Below, piece after piece: positions 17,222 to 25,518 of a stretch of 64,000 nucleotides of DNA. Below the pieces are notes generated by a model. It saw nothing but the letters and a program-made list of their open reading frames with translations. It was not told the origin of the DNA and did no database searches. Position 1 is the first letter of the stretch. Each line of letters begins with the position of its first letter. Both the position numbers and the translations under genes were made by a program. The stretch covers positions 5,332,001 to 5,396,000 of the forward strand of contig NZ_CP026304.1 of the NCBI RefSeq assembly GCF_003054555.1, in the 5' to 3' direction. The stretch comes from Streptomyces lunaelactis. GTDB taxonomy: Bacteria > Actinomycetota > Actinomycetes > Streptomycetales > Streptomycetaceae.

Positions 17222-17236
17222 CTTAACGCTGTTAAG
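17222..17236. promoter_or_regulatory. TetR operator copy 2, in the divergent promoter region
   Basis: This is a second perfect copy of CTTAACGCTGTTAAG. It covers the expected -35 region for the TetR gene (-10 TAGGTT at 17255-17260) and lies just upstream of the monooxygenase start. Confidence 0.8.
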
Positions 17237-17266
17237 TTGTCAAGGGGGTGCGGGTAGGTTGGCACC

Positions 17267-18079
17267 GTGGCTACGGAACGACTCGACCGGACCCGGGTGG
17301 CGCGCACCGCCCTGCGCCTGCTCAACGAAGTGGGCCTCGACGGGCTGACGCTGCGCGCCATCGCCAAGGAGCTCGACGTCAAGGCCCCTGCCCTGTACTG
17401 GCACTTCAAGGACAAGCAGGCGCTGCTCGACGAGATGGCGACGGAGATGCTGCGGCGGATGGCGGCGGACATCCTGGAGGCAGAGCCGCCTGCGGACTGG
17501 CGCGAGGGGCTCGCGGCGGCGATGCGGGGGCTGCGCGAGCACCTGCTGCGCTACCGCGACGGGGCGAAGGTCTACAGCGGTACGCGCTTCACGGACGCGA
17601 GCTACGCCGGGCCGATGGAGGCACAGCTGCGGATGCTCACCGGGGCGGGTTTCACGCCGGGCGCGGCGGCGCGGGCCTGGCTCACGGCGTACAGCTACAC
17701 GATCGGCTTCGTGATCGAGGAACAGGCGATGGGGCCCGACGCCGCGACCGGGGCGGAGGGGTACGACCTGGCGGCTCGCGCCGAGCGCCTGGCGGACTAT
17801 CCTCTCGCGGCGGCGGCGGGGGAGGAGATGTTCCGGGGGCACGATGCGGGGTTCGAGGCGGGCTGGGGGCGGTGGTGGCGGGGATCGAACAGATGCTGCT
17901 GGCGCGGTAGCGGGGGCCCCCTTCCCCTACCCGTCCGCGCCCCAGCGGACAAACCTCAGCCCAGCGCCACCCGCTTCAGGCGCCGCGCCCTCCGTACCAC
18001 CCTGCGGACCGTCGCGTTCCGCGGGACCGGGATGCCCCCCGGCAGCCCCAGCACCGTCAGCCGCCGGCGCTTGAAGTAG
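17267..18079 (+). CDS. TetR-family regulator with tetracycline-repressor-type C-terminal domain; likely frameshifted 3' end
   Basis: The start is GTG 17267 (ATERLDRTRVARTALRLLNEVGLDGLTLRAIAKELDVKAPALYWHFKDKQALLDEMA), a textbook TetR helix-turn-helix. The ligand-binding half runs through YSYTIGFVIEEQAMG to HDAGFEAG. After 17862 the frame shows basic, unrelated residues and continues to 18079. The other frame reads LGAVVAGIEQMLLAR and stops at 17910, as expected for this family, so a G appears missing from the GGG run at 17860-17862. TAGGTT lies 6 nt before the start, suggesting a leaderless transcript. It probably represses the divergent monooxygenase. Confidence 0.88.
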   Translation: MATERLDRTRVARTALRLLNEVGLDGLTLRAIAKELDVKAPALYWHFKDKQALLDEMATEMLRRMAADILEAEPPADWREGLAAAMRGLREHLLRYRDGAKVYSGTRFTDASYAGPMEAQLRMLTGAGFTPGAAARAWLTAYSYTIGFVIEEQAMGPDAATGAEGYDLAARAERLADYPLAAAAGEEMFRGHDAGFEAGWGRWWRGSNRCCWRGSGGPLPLPVRAPADKPQPSATRFRRRALRTTLRTVAFRGTGMPPGSPSTVSRRRLK

Positions 18080-19350
18080 CGCCACGTCCGGGTGTTGAGA
18101 TTGCGGCCCAGGTACCCCTCCGCCGCCGCCCGCAGATCCGGCCGCAACTGCGGCTGCATCGCGAAGCCGACCGCGTTCAGCAGACCGGCCATCGTCTCGT
18201 CGGCCTCCGCCGGCGCACCCGCCGCGCCCTCCGCCAGGTCCGGCACAAGCGCGTCGACGATCGTCAGCGGTACGCGGTTGCTGTTCTGGTACGGCGTGAG
18301 CCGGTCCAGCAGCGGCTCGGTGCCGATACGGGCCACGGGGATGCCGTAGAACGTGCTCGCCGTGAACAGCGCGGTCGAGAAGCACCCGGCCACCAGCGCG
18401 GGACGCAGCCGGCGGTAGAGCACCTCCGCCAGCAGCGGCCGGTCCAGGACGGTGAGTTCGGCGTCCAGAGCCTCCGCCTCGCGCTCCAGCGTGCGCGTCC
18501 AGGAGGACGGTGCGGTGGGGTGCGGTTTGAATACGATCCGGCGGTGGCCGAGGGCGACCGCGCCCCGCACCATGCTTACGTGGAGGGCCTCCTCCTCCGC
18601 GGGCGTGATGATGCCCAGCGCCGCGAGGTACTGCCCGAGCAGCAGCGCCGGCCGCTCCCCGGAGACCTCCCCGGAGCCCTCGCCGGAGCTCTCGTCGAAC
18701 GCCACGTCCGCCACACCGTCCGAGAGTTCGGCGATGACCTTGACGAACGCCTCTGTCGGCACGATCTCCGGCTCGGCCCCGAACTCCGCGAGCAGCAGCG
18801 GCTTCAGCCCCGCCACCAGGTCCAGATGGAACAGCCTGCGTACGCGCTCGCCGACCAGCGGATCGATCTTGCTGCGGGTGGGGCCGTAGCTCATCAGCCC
18901 GTCCGCGTACACATCGAGCGCCGCCTCCGGGAAGAGCTGCGCGATCGCCAGCGCCGGATTGACCTGGATGGACTCCACGGCCAGCTCGATCCGGTCGTCG
19001 CCGAGGTCCCACAGCATCCGCAGATACCGCTCCCACAGGGGGATGTCGTCCGGGCGCGGGGCCCAGCCGCCCGGGTGGAAGGGGGAGATGGCCTCGTTCC
19101 ACGAGAGCACCCCGTCGAACCGGTCCCGCAGCTGCTCGAAGCCCGGCATCTCGTTCAGCGCGGGCGAGGTCTCCGGCGTCGTCGCGTTGTTGGCGACCAG
19201 CAGCAGCCGCCGGTCGGCGGGCGCGAAGCTGCCGCTGTCGATCGCGGCGGCCAGCGTGGCGGCCCCGTACAGCGAGGACGCGAAGAAGATCTGGGTCGTA
19301 GCGGCAGTAGCGGCCGTGGCAGTCGTAGTAGTCGTCGCAGTCGTACGCAT
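17956..19350 (-). CDS. Polysialyltransferase-like glycosyltransferase of a wall glycopolymer cluster
   Basis: The 464 residues resemble the bacterial alpha-2,8-polysialyltransferase family: TQIFFASSLYGAATLAAAID at the N-terminus, RIVFKPHPTAPSSW in the middle, and GCFSTALFTASTFYGIPVARIGTEPLLDRLTPYQNSNRVPLTI towards the C-terminus (HP and S-T motifs of this fold). The start is an ATG at 19350 that overlaps the upstream GT2 stop by one base. A Thr/Ala-rich N-terminal stretch precedes the fold. The C-terminus is strongly basic, consistent with membrane association. It probably polymerises or caps a Kdn or sialic-acid-like wall polymer. Confidence 0.85.
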   Translation of the reverse strand: MRTTATTTTTATAATAATTQIFFASSLYGAATLAAAIDSGSFAPADRRLLLVANNATTPETSPALNEMPGFEQLRDRFDGVLSWNEAISPFHPGGWAPRPDDIPLWERYLRMLWDLGDDRIELAVESIQVNPALAIAQLFPEAALDVYADGLMSYGPTRSKIDPLVGERVRRLFHLDLVAGLKPLLLAEFGAEPEIVPTEAFVKVIAELSDGVADVAFDESSGEGSGEVSGERPALLLGQYLAALGIITPAEEEALHVSMVRGAVALGHRRIVFKPHPTAPSSWTRTLEREAEALDAELTVLDRPLLAEVLYRRLRPALVAGCFSTALFTASTFYGIPVARIGTEPLLDRLTPYQNSNRVPLTIVDALVPDLAEGAAGAPAEADETMAGLLNAVGFAMQPQLRPDLRAAAEGYLGRNLNTRTWRYFKRRRLTVLGLPGGIPVPRNATVRRVVRRARRLKRVALG

Positions 19351-20333
19351 CAGGCCGCTGCCTCCGCGGAGAGGGGGGAGGGCCGGCGGCGCAGCCTCCG
19401 CAGCCTCGAGGCGCGCTCGGAATCCATGGAGTCGAGCGCCTCCTTCAGAACATCCTGCGGCATCCGTTTCAGCGCCGCCGCGCTCATTGAACGCAATTTC
19501 CGCGCCACTGCGGGTTCGAACCTCTCTACTGATCCCAAGTGGTGGGAAATGACGGCACAGTACGTCCGCACGGCTTTCGGGAGAAGCTGATCGGAATCCG
19601 GATCCTTCGCCGTTTCTTCGAGCACCTGGTCGAATGCCCGGATGAAATCGAGCTGCCGAATGTCACCAATTTGTGTCAGGGATGATGCAACGCCGCGTCG
19701 GTAGAAGATCCCCAAGTGGCTGATCGCCGCAAACGATTCCGCCTCGCGGTGCAGCCGCCAGATCCACGGCCGGTCCTCGGCGGTGCGCAGCCCGTGCGTG
19801 AAGTGGAGCAGCCCGCGGTCCGCGAGCCGCCGGTGGTACATCCCGGCCCAGGCGTAGGGATAGTCGACGCCGGTCGAGCGGTCGGCGGGCAGGATCGCGT
19901 CGCGCGGCCGAAGCACCTCGCCGCGCCGGCCGACCGGGACGCGGCGGACCGTACGGGCCCTGGCCGTGCACTGCACATGGTCGGTACGGACGAAGTCGCA
20001 GCCCAGATCCTCCATGGCGGACAGCAGCCGCTCGTAGTGGCCGGGGGCCAGCCAGTCGTCGCCGTCGAGGAAGGTGAGGTACTCCCCGCTCGCGGCGTCC
20101 AGACCGGTGTTGCGTGCGGTGGCGAGCCCCCCGTTCTGTTCATGTCTGATCAGGCGGGCGCCCGGAACCTCGCGCTCCGCGCGCTCGAGGATCTCCGGTG
20201 TCCCATCCGTCGAACAGTCGTCGACCAGCAGGAACTCGAAGTCCTCGCGGGCGTTCGCCTGGAGGCTTCGGAGGGTGTCGGGGGCGTATGTCTGCACGTT
20301 GAAGAACGGCACGATGACGGAGAGCTTAACCAC
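19350..20333 (-). CDS. Family 2 glycosyltransferase
   Basis: The 327-residue GT-A enzyme has LSVIVPFFNVQTYAPDTLRSL, the nucleotide-binding FEFLLVDDCSTDGT, HEQNGGLATARNTGLDAASGEYLTFLDGDDWL (DxD-type metal site) and a C-terminal helical tail. It is soluble, with no membrane segment. It overlaps the polysialyltransferase-like gene by one base and is divergent from the synthesis half of the cluster. Part of the gene (about 19560-19700) is less GC-rich than its surroundings. It probably adds a hexose to the wall glycopolymer or its linkage unit; donor and acceptor are unknown. Confidence 0.92.
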   Translation of the reverse strand: MVKLSVIVPFFNVQTYAPDTLRSLQANAREDFEFLLVDDCSTDGTPEILERAEREVPGARLIRHEQNGGLATARNTGLDAASGEYLTFLDGDDWLAPGHYERLLSAMEDLGCDFVRTDHVQCTARARTVRRVPVGRRGEVLRPRDAILPADRSTGVDYPYAWAGMYHRRLADRGLLHFTHGLRTAEDRPWIWRLHREAESFAAISHLGIFYRRGVASSLTQIGDIRQLDFIRAFDQVLEETAKDPDSDQLLPKAVRTYCAVISHHLGSVERFEPAVARKLRSMSAAALKRMPQDVLKEALDSMDSERASRLRRLRRRPSPLSAEAAA

Positions 20334-20507
20334 CCGCGTGAGGCTAGGCCGACACCCGGCATTCGCACTGTCCCTGGGAGAGATGGCGGGTGAACGAAGA
20401 ATGGCGGAATGGTGAACCGGCTCGATTCATGGGCGTTTTCGCCAACCGTAGACACGCTGTTAACCAGTTGTTGTGGTCGAGTTGGGCCGTCAAACGGAAT
20501 GCCTTTC

Positions 20508-20513
20508 TAACGT
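20508..20513 (+). promoter_or_regulatory. -10 element of a leaderless transcript
   Basis: TAACGT ends 7 nt before GTG 20521, and no ribosome site precedes this start. Confidence 0.45.
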
Positions 20514-20520
20514 CCTCGGC

Positions 20521-21891
20521 GTGCCATCAAGTACCAGCGAGGCCGTACGGGTCGCCGTACTCGCCGATTCCGACACCCGGTGGAAATGGGGCGCGCTCAC
20601 CGCGCGTCGTATCGCCGGGCACGAAGCCCCGCACGACTCCGCCAAAACCTCGGACGAGTCCACGGACACGCCCTCGGAATCCATCGAGCTGAGCGGCTTT
20701 CTGCTGCGCGGCCGGGCCACTCCCACGGCCCGCCAGCTCGCCGAGGTCGGGGTGCGTGCCGATGAGTTGCGCGAGGTCACGGGCAACGAGTTCCTGCGGG
20801 CGATCAAGGACGGGCAGTACGACATAGTCGTGCTGGCCCTCGTCGGCGGTGCCGTCCAGGCCATGCTGCACGGGCTCGCCGCGCTGGCGCTGCCCCGCCG
20901 GCCCGTCGTCGTCACCGGCTATGTCGGAGTCGTATACGAAAAGCTCGCCGACGGGCTGCTGCTGCGGCACGGCGCGGATGTCGTCCTCGCCAACTCCCTG
21001 CACGACGCGGACCGCTTCCGCGAGGTGTACGAGGGCGTGGGCGCCGACGCCTCGTCCGTCACGGAGGCCGCACTGCCCTTCCTCGGCGGCGCCCCGTACA
21101 CGGCGCAGGACGGCCGCGACACCGTCGTCTTCGCCGTCCAGCCCTCGGTGCCCGAGTCCCGCACCGACCGCACCTATCTGCTGCGGCGGCTGGTCGAGCA
21201 CGCCCGGCTGCACCCCGGCCGCGAGGTGCTGCTGAAGCTGCGCTCCAAGCCCGGCGAGCACACCACGCACCTCGAAGAGATCCCGTACCAGAAGCTCGCC
21301 GACAAGCTGCCGGGCGGACTGCCGCCCAACTTCCGGCTGGTGTACGGGCACATGGGCGAGGTCCTGGACCGCACCGACCTGCTGGTCACCGTCTCGTCGA
21401 CCGCCGCGCTCGAGTCCCTGCACCGGCGCGTCCCCACCGCCGTCCTCACCGACCTGGGTGTGCGCGAGGCGCTCGGCAACCACCACTTCCTCGGCTCCGG
21501 GCTGCTGACCTCCTGGGACCGGCTCGACGGCGGCCACCGTCCCGCGCCCGACCCGGAGTGGCTGGCCCGCCAGGGCGTCGCCGCGGACGGGGCGTACGAC
21601 ACCGCCTTCGACGCGGCCCGCAAGCGCGTCGCCGAGCTGCTGCAGAGCCCCGGACTCCCGCCGCTCGCCCCGTACTACACGCCGGCCACCGCGCCCGGCT
21701 ACCTCCCCGGCATCCTCGCCCGCCACCACCTCGGCGCGGACGGCACCCCGCTGCCGGGAGCGGCCCCGGCCGCCGAGGTCAGCGGCGTACGCCGGATGGT
21801 CCGCGAGGCCGTACGGAACGCGGCGCGCGGCGCCTACCGCCACGGCGTGCAGCGCGTGGCCCCGGTCATCCGCCGGATGGGCCAGCTGTGA
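20521..21891 (+). CDS. DUF6716-like putative glycosyltransferase of the wall glycopolymer cluster
   Basis: From GTG 20521 the protein has 456 residues: VRVAVLADSDTRWKWGALTARRI, then two Rossmann-like halves (YDIVVLALVGGAVQAMLHGLAAL, RRPVVVTGYVGVVYEKLADGLLLRHGADVVLANSLHDADRFREVY, REVLLKLRSKPGEHTTH, DLLVTVSSTAALESLHRRVPTAVLTDLGV). The layout is GT-B-like, with a late S-S-T-A-A-L-E element as in CDP-glycerol/sialyltransferase folds. I recall a family of unknown function for it. It begins the plus-strand operon leading into ulosonate synthesis. The start is probably leaderless. Confidence 0.82.
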   Translation: MPSSTSEAVRVAVLADSDTRWKWGALTARRIAGHEAPHDSAKTSDESTDTPSESIELSGFLLRGRATPTARQLAEVGVRADELREVTGNEFLRAIKDGQYDIVVLALVGGAVQAMLHGLAALALPRRPVVVTGYVGVVYEKLADGLLLRHGADVVLANSLHDADRFREVYEGVGADASSVTEAALPFLGGAPYTAQDGRDTVVFAVQPSVPESRTDRTYLLRRLVEHARLHPGREVLLKLRSKPGEHTTHLEEIPYQKLADKLPGGLPPNFRLVYGHMGEVLDRTDLLVTVSSTAALESLHRRVPTAVLTDLGVREALGNHHFLGSGLLTSWDRLDGGHRPAPDPEWLARQGVAADGAYDTAFDAARKRVAELLQSPGLPPLAPYYTPATAPGYLPGILARHHLGADGTPLPGAAPAAEVSGVRRMVREAVRNAARGAYRHGVQRVAPVIRRMGQL

Positions 21892-21941
21892 CCCCCCAGC
21901 GCCCCGGTGCTTCCCCTCAACTCCCGTACTCAGGAGCGCAG

Positions 21942-23231
21942 ATGACCGTACTCGCCGTGATCCCAGCCCGAGGCGGCTCCAAGGGTGTGCCGGCCAAGAA
22001 CCTGGCCCCCGTGGGCGGCGTGCCGCTCGTCTCGCGCGCCGTGCGCGAGAGCCTCGCCGCACCGCACGTCACCGATGTCGTGGTCTCCACGGACGACCCG
22101 GACATCGCGGCGGCGGCACGGCAGGCGGGCGCCGAAGTGGTGCTGCGGCCGGCCGCGATCGCGGGGGACACGGCCACCAGCGAGGCGGCGGTGCTGCACG
22201 CGATGGACGCCTACGAGGCCATGCACGGCTCGCCCGTGGATGTGGTCCTGCTCGTCCAGTGCACCAGCCCGTTCCTGGCGCGCGAGGACATCGAGGGCGT
22301 CGCGACGGCGGTCCTCGACGGCGGCGCCGACAGTGCGGTGACCGTGGCCCCCTTCCACGGCTTCGTCTGGCGTGAGGAGGACACCTCACCGGCCGCGGAG
22401 CCGACCGCCATCGGCGCCCAGCGCGTCGGTGGCTCCACGGCGCTGCTCGTCGACACCGACCGGGCCTGCGGCTACGGCGTCAACCACGACGCCTCCTTCC
22501 GTCCGCGCCGCCAGGACCGGCCGCAGGACTTCCTGGAGACCGGTGCCGCGTACGCCATGTCCGCCACCGGTTTCCGCGAGGCCGGCCACCGCTTCTTCGG
22601 CACTACCGCGCTCGTACGGACCGATCCCGCGCGCGTCCTGGAGGTCGACGACCCGCACGACCTGGCCAGGGCCCGCGCGCTGGCGCCCCTGCTCGACACC
22701 CCCGCGCTGCCCACGCGCGAGGACATCGACGCCGTCGTACTCGACTTCGACGGCACCCAGACCGACGACCGCGTCCTCATCGACGCGGACGGCCGCGAGA
22801 CCGTCGCCGTGCACCGCGGTGACGGCCTCGGCATCGCCCATCTGCGCAAGGCGGGACTGGAGCTGCTGATCCTGTCCACCGAGCAGAACCCGGTCGTCGC
22901 CGCCCGCGCCCGCAAGCTCAAGATCCCCGTCCTGCACGGCATCGACCGCAAGGACCTCGCACTGAAGCAGTGGTGCGAGGAGCGGGGGATCGCGCCCGAC
23001 CGGGTGCTCTACGTCGGCAACGACGTCAATGACCTGCCGTGCTTCCACCTCGTCGGCTGGCCCGTGGCCGTCGCGAGTGCACACGGCTCCGTACGAGCCG
23101 CCGCGCGTGCCGTCACCACCACGCGCGGCGGTGAGGGGGCGATCCGCGAGATCGCCGCCTGGGTCCTCGGCCCGACGCTCCATGTCCCCGAACACGCCCC
23201 TGACACCCCTGCCACCTCCCCCGAGAAGTAA
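21942..23231 (+). CDS. Fused CMP-nonulosonate cytidylyltransferase and HAD phosphatase
   Basis: ATG 21942 follows an AGGAGCG ribosome site; the protein is 429 residues. The N-terminal half is a NeuA-like cytidylyltransferase (VLAVIPARGGSKGVPAKNLAPVGG, VVVSTDDPDIAAAA, LVQCTSPFLAREDI). The C-terminal half is a KdsC-like HAD phosphatase (VVLDFDGTQTDDRVLIDADGRE with the DxD nucleophile motif, LILSTEQNPVVAARARKLKIPVLHG, YVGNDVNDLPC). One protein could thus remove the 9-phosphate of a nonulosonic acid and activate the acid with CTP. The next gene is the matching synthase, 12 bp away. Confidence 0.92.
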   Translation: MTVLAVIPARGGSKGVPAKNLAPVGGVPLVSRAVRESLAAPHVTDVVVSTDDPDIAAAARQAGAEVVLRPAAIAGDTATSEAAVLHAMDAYEAMHGSPVDVVLLVQCTSPFLAREDIEGVATAVLDGGADSAVTVAPFHGFVWREEDTSPAAEPTAIGAQRVGGSTALLVDTDRACGYGVNHDASFRPRRQDRPQDFLETGAAYAMSATGFREAGHRFFGTTALVRTDPARVLEVDDPHDLARARALAPLLDTPALPTREDIDAVVLDFDGTQTDDRVLIDADGRETVAVHRGDGLGIAHLRKAGLELLILSTEQNPVVAARARKLKIPVLHGIDRKDLALKQWCEERGIAPDRVLYVGNDVNDLPCFHLVGWPVAVASAHGSVRAAARAVTTTRGGEGAIREIAAWVLGPTLHVPEHAPDTPATSPEK

Positions 23232-23243
23232 GGAACGACCCCC

Positions 23244-24173
23244 ATGAGCACGTCCCGTCTGCGCACCCTCGGTACCAAGACCGCGGGCCCCGGTCACCCC
23301 GTCTACGTCACGGGTGAGATCGGCATCAACCACAACGGCGACCTGCACAACGCCTTCGCGCTCATCGATGCCGCCGCCGACGCCGGCTGCGACGCGGTCA
23401 AGTTCCAGAAGCGCACGCCGGAGATCTGCACTCCGCGTGACCAGTGGGACATCGAGCGCGACACCCCCTGGGGCCGTATGACCTACATCGACTACCGCCA
23501 CCGGGTGGAGTTCGGTGAGGACGAGTACCGCCAGATCGACGAGCACTGCAAGAAGCGCGGCATCGACTGGTTCGCCTCCCCGTGGGACACCGAGGCCGTC
23601 GCCTTCCTGGAGAAGTTCGGCGTTCCGGCCCACAAGGTGGCCTCCGCGTCGCTGACCGACGACGAGCTGCTGCGCGCCCTGCGCGCCACCGGCAAGACGG
23701 TCATCCTCTCCACCGGCATGTCCACGCCGAAGCAGATCCGGCACGCGGTGGAGGTGCTCGGCAGCGACAACATCCTGCTCTGCCACGCCACGTCGACGTA
23801 CCCGGCGAAGGCGGAGGAGCTCAACCTCCGCGTCATCAACACCCTCCAGGGCGAGTTCCCGAACGTCCCGATCGGCTACTCCGGCCACGAGACCGGCCTG
23901 CAGACCACCCTCGCCGCGGTCGCGCTCGGCGCCGCCTTCGTCGAGCGCCACATCACGCTCGACCGCGCCATGTGGGGCTCCGACCAGGCCGCCTCCGTCG
24001 AACCGGGCGGCCTGCAGCGCCTGGTCCGCGACATCCGCACCATCGAGACCGCGCTCGGTGACGGTGTCAAGAAGGTCTACGACTCCGAGCTCGCCCCGAT
24101 GAAGAAGCTGCGCCGCGTCGCGGGCGTTGTCGCCGAGGCCGACGACGACGCCCGCGAGCCGGCCGCGGTCTGA
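23244..24173 (+). CDS. NeuB/Kdn-type nonulosonic acid synthase lacking the SAF domain
   Basis: The 309-residue protein is the TIM-barrel synthase that condenses phosphoenolpyruvate with a mannose-type sugar (phosphate). Visible are VTGEIGINHNGDLHNAFALIDAAADAGCDAVKFQKRTPE, WFASPWDTEAVAFLEKFGVPAHKVASASLTD, VILSTGMSTPKQI, LCHATSTYPAKAEELNLRVI, IGYSGHETGLQTTLAAVALGAAFVERHITLDRAMWGSDQAASVEP. Typical NeuB proteins continue with a SAF/antifreeze-like domain of about 60 residues. Here the chain ends soon after the barrel with an acidic tail. With the fused gene upstream it predicts CMP-Kdn or a related donor. Confidence 0.92.
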   Translation: MSTSRLRTLGTKTAGPGHPVYVTGEIGINHNGDLHNAFALIDAAADAGCDAVKFQKRTPEICTPRDQWDIERDTPWGRMTYIDYRHRVEFGEDEYRQIDEHCKKRGIDWFASPWDTEAVAFLEKFGVPAHKVASASLTDDELLRALRATGKTVILSTGMSTPKQIRHAVEVLGSDNILLCHATSTYPAKAEELNLRVINTLQGEFPNVPIGYSGHETGLQTTLAAVALGAAFVERHITLDRAMWGSDQAASVEPGGLQRLVRDIRTIETALGDGVKKVYDSELAPMKKLRRVAGVVAEADDDAREPAAV

Positions 24174-24274
24174 CGGCCGGCCACCGTGCTGTCCCGCCCC
24201 GGGGGGCACTCCCCGGACTCCCGGTCCCAGCGACTGGCCGGGCCGGCCGATCCGGCATCACGAGGTGACCTTCA

Positions 24275-25357
24275 GTGAATCTCGCTTTCGTCGAGAGTCC
24301 GGTCCAGCTCCTGAACGTCCTGGAGTGGGCCCACGCCAGGCGCGGCTCGCCGCTGGCCGGTGTACCGGCCCAGCCGACGGGCCCGGCCGGGTCAGCACGA
24401 GTGGCCGTGGCCGACCTCACCGTGGTCGTCCTGTCGCCCACCGACCCCATGTCGCGGGGCCAGCTGCGCCGGATGGCGGAGCTGGCCCGCGACGAGGGGT
24501 TCACGGTGCGCTGGCAGGAGGCGCGCGGCGGTCGGGGCGCGCCGCTGAAGACGGTGCGCGAGCTGGGTCCGATGCTGCGCCGCGCGGAGCGCATAGTCAT
24601 CGGGGATCCGTTCTCGCGTTACGTACAGCTGCTGCTGACGCTCGTCCGCAGCAAGGATGTGACCGTGGTCGACGACGGCACGGCGACCATGGAGTTCGTC
24701 GCGCAGCTCGCGCGCGGGGAGAAGCTGGTGCGCTGGCACCGGCGCGGCAGGCGGGGGCCGCGTGAGCTCCTGCTCGCACCGGTCACCTTCCTGGCGCGGC
24801 GCCGGCTCACCCCGTCCCGCGTACGCGAGGTCGAGGTCTTCACCTCGATGCCGGTCGAGCCGCCGCCGGGGGTCACGGTCACGGCGAACAGCTTCGCCTG
24901 GACCCGCTCCCGCTTCGGCCCGCCCAGGATCACCCGGGGCGCCGACCTGGTCGGCACGTCTCTCGTGGAGACGGGTGTCGTGGACCCGGACCAGTATGTG
25001 GAGGCGGTCGCTGCCCTGGCCCGTACGCACGGCGCCACCCGCTACTTCGCGCACCGCCGCGAGAGCTCGGAGAAGCTCCACCGGCTGGCCGTGGAGACCG
25101 GCCTGGAGATCGTCCGCCCGGATCTGCCGCTGGAACTGATCGCCCGCCGCGGCCCGATCGGCCGCACGGTCCTCAGCTTCCCCTCCACCGTGGTCCACAC
25201 CCTGCCGCTGGCCCTGGCGGGCACCGGTATCAAGGTCGCGGTCTGCGACATCGCCCCGGAGTGGCTCAGGGACACCGCGTCCCCCCGTGCCCAGGGCTTC
25301 CTGGCGGGCGTCACGGGCACGGCCCGCGACGTACAGCGACTGCCCGCGCCGGCGTGA
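24275..25357 (+). CDS. Putative sialyl/Kdn-type glycosyltransferase of the wall cluster
   Basis: GTG 24275 has GAGGTGA 6 nt upstream and gives 360 residues. MNLAFVESPVQLLNVLEWAH at the N-terminus resembles the opening of lipooligosaccharide sialyltransferase-type proteins. Later parts include RIVIGDPFSRYVQLLLTLVRSKDVTVVDDGTATMEFV, RYFAHRRESSEKLHRLAVETGLEIVRPDLPLELIARRG and VLSFPSTVVHTLPLAL (H-R-R-E and S-F-P-S-T elements of that fold). It has no membrane span. It is the last gene of the operon, 101 bp after the synthase. The specific activity is inferred from position and fold. Confidence 0.8.
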   Translation: MNLAFVESPVQLLNVLEWAHARRGSPLAGVPAQPTGPAGSARVAVADLTVVVLSPTDPMSRGQLRRMAELARDEGFTVRWQEARGGRGAPLKTVRELGPMLRRAERIVIGDPFSRYVQLLLTLVRSKDVTVVDDGTATMEFVAQLARGEKLVRWHRRGRRGPRELLLAPVTFLARRRLTPSRVREVEVFTSMPVEPPPGVTVTANSFAWTRSRFGPPRITRGADLVGTSLVETGVVDPDQYVEAVAALARTHGATRYFAHRRESSEKLHRLAVETGLEIVRPDLPLELIARRGPIGRTVLSFPSTVVHTLPLALAGTGIKVAVCDIAPEWLRDTASPRAQGFLAGVTGTARDVQRLPAPA

Positions 25358-25505
25358 GAGGCTGACTGACGGGATCGAATTTCGGTCGAGAAGAGGAGTG
25401 AGCTTACCCACACGAGCGGGCAACCATGCACTTCGCGGCTGTTTATCTTTCCCCTATCGGGTTGAACTTTTGTTGATCAGTGGCCAGTTGGCCCTTGCCT
25501 GGGCC

Positions 25506-25511
25506 TACTCT
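25506..25511 (+). promoter_or_regulatory. -10 element of a leaderless M20 hydrolase transcript
   Basis: TACTCT ends 7 nt before GTG 25519. No ribosome site precedes either candidate start of this gene. Confidence 0.45.
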
Positions 25512-25518
25512 TCAACAG

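Noticed and set aside
22386..24209. Long minus-strand frame (607 codons) opposite the nonulosonate genes
   Set aside because: It is antisense to two clearly recognised enzymes and has the composition of a mirror frame.
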